Positions 1-4,548 of a DNA stretch of 6,714 bases are shown here, in pieces. The stretch is from an uncultured Eubacteriales bacterium. Its GTDB lineage: Bacteria > Bacillota > Clostridia > Oscillospirales > CAG-272. A model generated the notes under the pieces. That model worked only from the letters and a program-made list of their open reading frames with translations, searched no databases and was not told the origin of the DNA. The translations under genes and the position numbers were made by a program. Each line of letters begins with the position of its first letter. Within the stretch, counting starts at the first letter, position 1. The DNA is taken from NCBI GenBank assembly GCA_900556615.1, contig USPP01000083.1, positions 1 through 6,714 on the forward strand, written 5' to 3'.

Positions 1-86
1 TATCCTCTGTAGCATATTGGTATCAGACGGAGCCTCATACTCCTTTTTCAGAGCTTTTGCCTGTTCTGAAAAGGCATCCGAGATAA
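1..86 (+). CDS. GH172 (DUF2961) glycoside hydrolase, C-terminal end only
   Basis: Reading in the frame that starts at base 3 gives 27 residues ending at the TAA at 84-86: SSVAYWYQTEPHTPF, then a short tail ending KRHPR. The AYWYQ.EPH..F string is what I know as the conserved C-terminal signature of DUF2961 proteins, now family GH172. Characterised members include a difructose dianhydride I synthase/hydrolase and D-arabinofuranosidases. The rest of the gene lies left of the window, so size, signal peptide and catalytic residues cannot be judged. The stop is 21 nt before the GTG of a GH32 fructan hydrolase on the same strand, so the two are probably one operon. That pairing favours a fructofuranoside or difructose anhydride substrate, which is inference. 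A competing open frame at 17-217 has no recognisable protein content. Confidence 0.8.
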   Translation, partial: SSVAYWYQTEPHTPFSELLPVLKRHPR

Positions 87-107
87 ATTGCCGGGGGATA
101 GGAAAAA

Positions 108-1661
108 GTGAGAAAAAATTTGAGAAAATTATTGTTTACAGCGTTTTGTTTTTTTCTCTTCGGAGCCTGTTCAAACAAGGGGATTCCTGCGAACTCCGAT
201 GCGGAAAAAAGCGATGATTCTCTGAAAGAAGAGGATGATTACGGAATAACCGTTCATGATATCGAAGCTTATGCTGCGCCGCTTCGTCCTTCTTATCACT
301 ATTCTGCCCAGAATAGCTGGCTGAACGATCCGAACGGATTGGTTTATTTTAACGGTATCTGGCATATGTATTATCAGACAAATCCCGGAAGCAATGTGAA
401 CGGAAATATGCATTGGGGACATGCGGTATCAGACGATCTGATACATTGGTCAGAAAAGGACATCGCTTTATATCCGTATCCTGACGGAACGGGATATATG
501 TGGTCGGGAACTGCTTATGCAGACGATGAAAATCGTTCGGGACTTTTTGATGAGACAGGAAGCGGGATCATCGCTGCCTTTTCAACGGATACGCAGCAGA
601 TAGGTCTTGCGTACAGTACCGACGGGTACAAATACAAAAAGCTCGGAATTGTCATTCCCAATCCCGGCGTTAAGGATTTTCGGGATCCAAAATTGTTTTG
701 GCACGAAGAAAGCGGCAAATGGATTATGGTAGTCGCAGGCGGAGAGGTAAGCATATATTCATCAGTTGACCTGAAAAAATGGACGCCGGAGTCCAAAACC
801 GGAATATTCACAGAGTGTCCGGATCTTTTTAAAATAAAAATAAAAGGAACCGACTCTGAAAAATGGATCTTGACGTGCGGGTCACGCGGGTATTATATAG
901 GAAGCTTCGACGGAAGTAAATTTGTACCCGAATCCGAATATATAACCATGAATGAGGGACCTGATTTTTACGCAGGCATTATTTTCAATAATGCTCCCGA
1001 CGATAGAGTGATCATGATTGCCTGGATGAACAATTGGGCTTATACTATGCCCCCCGATGGCATATGGAACGGTAATATGAGTCTTCCGGTGGAGCTTGTC
1101 CTTGAAAATATTGACGGCATAGGTCTCAGGCTTAAGCAAAAGCCTGTTGCCGAGGCGGCTTCTCTCGACTGGAACACGCTGATTGAAAGCAATAATGTAT
1201 TTCTTTCTTCCGGAAACGACGCATTATCCGGCGTTTTATCGAGTTCTTTCTGCTTGAAGCTGTCAATTGATATGACTATGACGGAAGATTTCAGGCTTGA
1301 GATATGCAAGAGCGAGAAGGAATCGGTGATTTTGCAATTCGATAAAAAAAGCCGTACCTTCTGCTTCGACAGAACGGGACTTCAGAATATTATCCCCGAT
1401 ATGAAGGCGGCAGGGATTTACGAATTTTCTCTCTCAGAGAAAGACGCCGCTGATGATAGTTTTGATATTTGTATCTATGTTGATAAATCGACATTTGAGA
1501 TGTATGCGGGGGAGGGGCTGTATACTTTCAGTGCGAGAATACAGCCTGATACTTCAAGCAAGGGTATGTCCATGACTTCTGAAAGCGGTTGTTTGATCAA
1601 TCATATAGAAGTGAAAACACTGAAATCGATATGGTTCGGAGAGTATATTCCGGAACAGTGA
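108..1661 (+). CDS. GH32 exo-acting fructan beta-fructosidase / levanase-type lipoprotein
   Basis: A 517-residue secreted hydrolase that should release fructose from the ends of levan, inulin or sucrose. The five-bladed propeller motifs of GH32 are present in order: WLNDPNG at 71-77 with nucleophile D74, MHWGH at 101-105, FRDPK at 191-195 with the transition-state stabiliser D193, and ECPD at 236-239 with acid/base E236. A smaller C-terminal beta-sandwich follows from about residue 350, including VDKSTFEMY at 458-466. The N-terminus has a basic start, a hydrophobic core and a lipobox-like FGAC with C21, then an acidic linker at about 31-50, so it is probably anchored to the outer face of the membrane. 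Phe at -3 of the lipobox is unusual. Start: GTG at 108, with AGG at 100-102 or GGGGGA at 93-98 as ribosome binding site; there is no ATG early enough to keep the signal peptide. It lies directly after the GH172 gene. Levan versus inulin preference cannot be read from the sequence. Confidence 0.93.
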   Translation: MRKNLRKLLFTAFCFFLFGACSNKGIPANSDAEKSDDSLKEEDDYGITVHDIEAYAAPLRPSYHYSAQNSWLNDPNGLVYFNGIWHMYYQTNPGSNVNGNMHWGHAVSDDLIHWSEKDIALYPYPDGTGYMWSGTAYADDENRSGLFDETGSGIIAAFSTDTQQIGLAYSTDGYKYKKLGIVIPNPGVKDFRDPKLFWHEESGKWIMVVAGGEVSIYSSVDLKKWTPESKTGIFTECPDLFKIKIKGTDSEKWILTCGSRGYYIGSFDGSKFVPESEYITMNEGPDFYAGIIFNNAPDDRVIMIAWMNNWAYTMPPDGIWNGNMSLPVELVLENIDGIGLRLKQKPVAEAASLDWNTLIESNNVFLSSGNDALSGVLSSSFCLKLSIDMTMTEDFRLEICKSEKESVILQFDKKSRTFCFDRTGLQNIIPDMKAAGIYEFSLSEKDAADDSFDICIYVDKSTFEMYAGEGLYTFSARIQPDTSSKGMSMTSESGCLINHIEVKTLKSIWFGEYIPEQ

Positions 1662-1670
1662 ACTCGGAGG

Positions 1671-1852
1671 TTAAGGCAATACCGCCGGGTGCGCAGCTAA
1701 CGCCTTTGCTGCGCATATGCCTGCATCTTTTCCGTCATACTTCACAAATTTCGTCGGCAGAGGAGAGCCGTTCCTGCCTTCTCAGTTTGTATTGCCTGAC
1801 GAAAAATCCGGCGGCGCAACTGCACAACAATCATTGGGCGGTACTGCCTTAA
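1671..1852 (+). repeat. MITE-like dispersed repeat, copy A (182 bp)
   Basis: Bounded by inverted ends TTAAGGCAATACCGCC (1671-1686) and GGCGGTACTGCCTTAA (1837-1852), which match at 15 of 16 positions. The interior aligns along its length with 4070-4237 in the same orientation. The best block is 1738-1766 (begins TACTTCACAAATTT, ends GGCAGAGGAGA), with 27 of 29 bases identical to 4141-4169. Copy A carries a little over 10 extra bases around 1786-1801. There is no coding capacity for a transposase. It begins 9 bp after the GH32 stop codon, so it is transcribed as the 3' end of that mRNA, where the ends could pair. An open frame at 1589-1852 is only a translation of this repeat. Calling it a MITE or a structured-RNA repeat is inference; the repetition itself is seen directly. 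Confidence 0.85.
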
Positions 1853-1934
1853 AGAAACATTGCTGTTTTGTTCGATTCATTTTGGCGTAATTTGAGAAAA
1901 AATGCCGATGAGCCGGCGCCATAAAAAACAAGAG

Positions 1935-1966
1935 GACTGTTATAAAACTTCATGTTTTTTACAGTC
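1935..1966 (+). other. Imperfect stem-loop after GH32 operon
   Basis: GACTGT (1935-1940) pairs with ACAGTC (1961-1966), and inside them AAAAC pairs with GTTTT around a TTCAT loop, with a small internal bulge. No T-run follows directly, so it is not a classic terminator on its own. It stands just before two better hairpins and may help to end or protect the GH32 transcript. Confidence 0.4.
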
Positions 1967-1967
1967 T

Positions 1968-2001
1968 CCGAAAAATCGAGGACGAAATCGCGATTTTTCG
2001 G
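1968..2001. other. Perfect 11-bp inverted repeat (hairpin)
   Basis: CCGAAAAATCG (1968-1978) and CGATTTTTCGG (1991-2001) are exact inverse complements around a 12-nt loop. The A-rich and T-rich arms resemble part of a terminator, but the T stretch is inside the stem. It lies between convergent transcription units and could work on either strand. Function is inferred from position only. Confidence 0.5.
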
Positions 2002-2077
2002 ACTTGTTCCGATTTTGCCTCCGGAAAGAATTGATTTTGATTGCTTTGGGTATCAAAAGCAGGCAGATATATAGGTG

Positions 2078-2134
2078 AAAAAATCTGTCAGGGGACTGTC
2101 TCATTCACATGAGAAGCCCCCTGACAGATTTTTT
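2078..2134. terminator. Bidirectional rho-independent terminator
   Basis: A 17-bp perfect stem: AAAAAATCTGTCAGGGG (2078-2094) pairs with 2118-2134, which ends in a T-run. The loop contains a second stem, TCTCAT (2099-2104) with ATGAGA (2109-2114). The A-run on the left becomes a U-run for the opposite strand, so it can end both the GH172-GH32 unit arriving on the + strand and the sortase-glycosyltransferase unit arriving on the - strand. An outer exact inverted repeat, GGTATCAAAA (2049-2058) with TTTTGATACC (2132-2141), overlaps the T-run and could form an alternative pairing. Confidence 0.85.
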
Positions 2135-2148
2135 TGATACCGTAACAG

Positions 2149-2202
2149 CTAAGGAATCACTGAATAAAACGAAGGCGTTTCTTTCCGGTGGCATTGCCTT
2201 AA
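2149..2202 (+). repeat. Repeat-end fragments (second repeat type plus a TIR relic)
   Basis: Two pieces abut here. The first begins CTAAGGAATCAC (2149-2160) and runs to GCATTGCC at 2198; it resembles the - strand of 4296-4348, which begins TTAAGGAATCAC and shares CTTTCCG and ATTGCC at matching places. The second is 2185-2202, whose reverse complement TTAAGGCAATGCCACCGG matches the left end of copy A at 16 of 18 bases. The stretch may therefore be a compact or decayed element. An open frame at 2109-2294 is only this non-coding DNA read through. Confidence 0.5.
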
Positions 2203-2210
2203 GCTTGCTA

Positions 2211-2228
2211 CAAAATTCTCGAATTTTG
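2211..2228. other. Short palindromic hairpin
   Basis: CAAAATTC (2211-2218) and GAATTTTG (2221-2228) are exact inverse complements separated by TC. It lies about 60 bp beyond the glycosyltransferase stop in that gene's direction and could act as a weak 3' structure, though no T-run follows. The rest of 2229-2288 holds nothing I recognise. Confidence 0.4.
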
Positions 2229-2288
2229 AATCGGCAGAAAAAGCGTTATTGCTTCTGCATGAAAGCATTTTACACGTTTCAGATGCTC

Positions 2289-3011
2289 TCATAAATTCTT
2301 ATGTATCTTTTTTATTTTTATAACATCTGATATCATTTTAAAAGTATCTTTGATCGGACTGACCTTTGAATCCGCTTCGTGATGGTTGATAATATGAACC
2401 GGAAATTCCGTTACCTGTTTGCCGAGTTTTCCGGCAAGAATCAGTACTTCAAGATCGAAAGCAAAGCCATTTACAGTACATTTTGAAAATATCTCCTGTG
2501 CCGTATTGTTTCGCAGACACTTGATACCACACTGTGAATCGGAATATTGGAATCCGGCTATGACGGAAATAAGCTTGATATAGGTTTTTGACATCAGCTT
2601 TCTCATTGCCGTATAGCCTTCATATCCGTCGGCACTCAGATTTCTCGAACCGATTACCAGTTCGGATTCGCTTGACAGAAGCTCATTATAAATATTATAT
2701 ATGGCATCGCAGCCATATGCCAAGTCGCAGTCAGTATATACAATAGCCTCGCCTTTACACTGAAATATGCCTTCCCTTATGGCGGATCCTTTTCCGCGAT
2801 TATCGGGATACCCGACGACTCTGACATGAGGGAACGCAGCTTTTTCTACGAGTTCCGCGCATCTGTCGCGGCTTCCGTCGTTGGAAAAGAGGATTTCATA
2901 ATCTCCGCCGGGGAATTTTTTGTCAAGAAACGCAGTCAGCGATGCAGCGGTATCAACGGCGGTTTTTTCTTCGTTATACATCGGTATAAGTACCGAGAGC
3001 TTTAATTCCAT
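2289..3011 (-). CDS. Family 2 glycosyltransferase, polyprenyl-phosphate sugar transferase type
   Basis: A 240-residue GT-A fold enzyme that should move a sugar from a nucleotide donor to a polyprenyl phosphate (dolichyl-phosphate glucose/mannose synthase-like) on the cytoplasmic side of the membrane. It opens with SVLIPMYNEE (6-15), then SNDGSRDR (43-50) for the nucleotide, NRGKGSAIREG (71-81), the metal-binding DCD at 94-96 within YTDCDLAYG, GSRN at 121-124, SDSQCGIK (157-164) and FDLEVL (185-190). This order is typical of ALG5/DPM1-like proteins. No C-terminal membrane helices are present, so it is the short soluble or peripheral form. The ATG at 3011 has GAAAGG at 3020-3025, 8 nt away. It follows the sortase by 21 nt and is probably cotranscribed, which suggests a cell-envelope role. 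The sugar and acceptor are not readable from the sequence. Confidence 0.88.
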   Translation of the reverse strand: MELKLSVLIPMYNEEKTAVDTAASLTAFLDKKFPGGDYEILFSNDGSRDRCAELVEKAAFPHVRVVGYPDNRGKGSAIREGIFQCKGEAIVYTDCDLAYGCDAIYNIYNELLSSESELVIGSRNLSADGYEGYTAMRKLMSKTYIKLISVIAGFQYSDSQCGIKCLRNNTAQEIFSKCTVNGFAFDLEVLILAGKLGKQVTEFPVHIINHHEADSKVSPIKDTFKMISDVIKIKKIHKNL

Positions 3012-3032
3012 GATGAATGCCTTTCACAAATA

Positions 3033-4019
3033 TCAGTTGATGTATGAATCAAGAACAGCATGAACAGCAAGTCTGCCATCTCCTGTCAGATTGGTGCAGG
3101 TGGAGAGTGTAAGCAGCCGGTCAGAGGAGCCGAAGTCCAAATTATCAACCTGATATATTGAATTTCCGGCAATTCTTTCGGCAAAGGAGACAAAGCTGTT
3201 TACCGACGTGAAAACTGTTTGAATATACGGATAATATTTATCGGTGGAATAAACGGAAAACACCTTATATGTGTACATCCCGTCGAGCGTATAAATGTAA
3301 ATCGTATTATTATTTCTGAAAAAGTCCTCGTCAAGGAACTTGTCCAGAGAATGGAACATGGAACCGACGTTGGAAGCGCTCATATGATGACCGTACAGAA
3401 CAAGATTGTAATTATCCATCAGGGTACTGTCACATCGGTAATCCGCGAATATGGATCCCGCTTGAAGAGAACTTCCGGTGTAGGAATGGGTGAGATAGTA
3501 GTCGTTATTATCGGTTTGCATGATGGGATAATTGATTTGCGTATTCGGAAGTTCGATCCAGCCGTAAAGATCAGGATATAGTTCCTTCAGAGAATAAAGT
3601 TTGTTTTTTATCCTTTCATACTTCTCATTGATGGGCTTCGTTGTGATAATATCATTTAAATCGTTGTCTGAAAGCTCCTGACAGGCAGAATAGTTTGGAG
3701 AGATCGGCGTTTTGGGTGAGGCAAGCATTGCCTCTGCTCCGTTTTCACCGTTGTCTCCCATGATAATGTTACCGATGTCGTTGTAGATGTTATCGGCTTT
3801 TTGATAGTGTATGAGGGATTTGATGATATATTGCAAACTCCATACAAGCACCGCGCCACAAACGATAAGAACGATTGTCCTGATATGATCAAAAATAAAG
3901 GCGGAGGGTGACTTTTTTTTCTTTTCTTTTATGATATCGTCAGATGAAAGCGTGAATACAGAACGGATAAAATCCGACGAGGATTCGTTCCCGTTATTAT
4001 TTTCAGTATATTCACTCAT
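3033..4019 (-). CDS. Class B sortase, membrane-anchored cysteine transpeptidase
   Basis: A 328-residue sortase that cuts a sorting signal on secreted proteins and joins them to peptidoglycan or to another protein. Cytoplasmic N-tail with a KEKKKK stretch (31-36), one membrane segment at about 48-66, an extracytoplasmic linker, then the catalytic domain from about 135. LYGWIELPNTQINYPIMQ (151-168) and the YYLTHSY region are typical of class B. The catalytic triad is visible: H211 in YGHH, C308 in TLSTC and R316 in GDGR. The start is the ATG at 4017-4019, because AAAGGAG (4026-4032) sits 6 nt upstream and the acidic N-tail begins there. The frame stays open to 4304, but those 95 extra residues come mainly from repeat copy B and its flank. 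No LPxTG or NPxTN-type substrate is encoded in the window. Its partner downstream is a glycosyltransferase. Substrate and sorting motif are unknown. Confidence 0.92.
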   Translation of the reverse strand: MSEYTENNNGNESSSDFIRSVFTLSSDDIIKEKKKKSPSAFIFDHIRTIVLIVCGAVLVWSLQYIIKSLIHYQKADNIYNDIGNIIMGDNGENGAEAMLASPKTPISPNYSACQELSDNDLNDIITTKPINEKYERIKNKLYSLKELYPDLYGWIELPNTQINYPIMQTDNNDYYLTHSYTGSSLQAGSIFADYRCDSTLMDNYNLVLYGHHMSASNVGSMFHSLDKFLDEDFFRNNNTIYIYTLDGMYTYKVFSVYSTDKYYPYIQTVFTSVNSFVSFAERIAGNSIYQVDNLDFGSSDRLLTLSTCTNLTGDGRLAVHAVLDSYIN

Positions 4020-4039
4020 GATTTTCTCCTTTCCTAACG

Positions 4040-4067
4040 ATAATGATTCGTTTGTAAAAATCAGCAA
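4040..4067 (-). promoter_or_regulatory. Weak candidate promoter for sortase-glycosyltransferase unit
   Basis: Read on the - strand, TTGCTG (4067-4062) and CATTAT (4045-4040) are separated by 16 nt and lie just upstream of the sortase ribosome binding site. This would give a leader of only about 15-20 nt. The -35 box touches the border of repeat copy B, so insertion of the repeat may have altered expression. Both boxes are imperfect; promoter use is a guess. Confidence 0.25.
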
Positions 4068-4069
4068 AT

Positions 4070-4237
4070 TTATGGCAATACCGCCGGCTGGCTGCACGGC
4101 TAATGCCTTTATTGTGCATTTGCTTGCCTCTTTTCGGTCGTACTTCACAAATTTTGTTGGCAGAGGAGACATTCCTGCCTCCTCAACTAAAAAATCTGCG
4201 GCGTAGCTGAACACAAGCATGTGCGGTATTGCCTTAA
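4070..4237 (+). repeat. MITE-like dispersed repeat, copy B (168 bp)
   Basis: The same element as 1671-1852, in the same orientation. The ends are TTATGGCAATACCGCC (4070-4085) and, at the right, a sequence ending GCGGTATTGCCTTAA (4223-4237); the 11 bases GGCAATACCGC and GCGGTATTGCC are exact inverse complements. The interior block 4141-4169 matches copy A at 27 of 29 bases. It lies 50 bp upstream of the sortase start codon. Its - strand happens to be open in the sortase frame, giving the false N-terminal extension to 4304. No transposase is encoded. Confidence 0.85.
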
Positions 4238-4295
4238 GAAACCGCTGATGAAATCGGTTATACAAAATTCTGAGGTGAATTATTTTACGATGCCG

Positions 4296-4348
4296 GGCAA
4301 TCAATCTGTCGGAAAGATTCGTTGACGATTTGTTCTGTGATTCCTTAA
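4296..4348 (-). repeat. Second repeat-type fragment
   Basis: On the - strand it begins TTAAGGAATCAC (4348-4337) and ends GATTGCC (4302-4296), resembling 2149-2198 in order and spacing of the shared blocks (AAGGAATCAC, CTTTCCG, ATTGCC). It is divergent between those blocks. It may be an end of a larger composite repeat covering about 4070-4540, since it lies only 58 bp beyond copy B. Confidence 0.45.
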
Positions 4349-4357
4349 TTCCATTTC

Positions 4358-4388
4358 GTTTTTTCGGGAGATTCTCCGGCGAAAAAAC
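4358..4388. terminator. Terminator-like hairpin downstream of gpmI
   Basis: GTTTTTTCG (4358-4366) pairs with CGAAAAAAC (4380-4388), and inside it GGAGA (4367-4371) pairs with TCTCC (4373-4377), with two unpaired G on one side. The T- and A-runs belong to the arms, so it could work in either direction. It lies about 160 bp past the gpmI stop in the direction of gpmI transcription and is a plausible end for that transcript. It could equally be a structural part of a repeat. Confidence 0.45.
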
Positions 4389-4431
4389 ACCTTAATGATG
4401 AGCAAAGCAGGTCTGCACGCCGAGGGGAGTA

Positions 4432-4453
4432 TTCCAAAATTATGATTTTGGAA
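4432..4453. other. Perfect 9-bp hairpin in gpmI 3' region
   Basis: TTCCAAAAT (4432-4440) and ATTTTGGAA (4445-4453) are exact inverse complements around TATG. It lies about 100 bp past the gpmI stop. There is no T-run after it on the gpmI strand, so termination is doubtful. An open frame at 4301-4576 on the - strand crosses this hairpin and overlaps the gpmI end; it has no recognisable domain and I do not call it a gene. Confidence 0.45.
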
Positions 4454-4548
4454 GGCGATGATAAACGTGCGTAAATCTTCCGCAGCGTAATTGATTGTAC
4501 AACAGAGTTCAAAATCGTCTGTAACGATAATACTTTTTGAAAATATTT

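Noticed and set aside
17..217. Open frame of 66 codons on the + strand at the left edge
   Set aside because: It overlaps the GH172 tail and the GH32 signal peptide in another frame, has no ribosome binding site and no recognisable content.
1589..1852. Open frame of 87 codons overlapping the GH32 end
   Set aside because: Most of it is a translation of repeat copy A and it ends at the repeat's right border; no domain and no start signal.
2109..2294. Open frame of 61 codons in the convergent gap
   Set aside because: It starts inside the terminator loop and runs through repeat fragments and a hairpin; no coding signal.
1671..4237. Paired repeats as a CRISPR array or as composite transposon ends bounding the sortase pair
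   Set aside because: There are no regular short repeats with spacers, so CRISPR is excluded. The two copies are each complete with their own inverted ends and no transposase lies between them, so a composite transposon is not supported.
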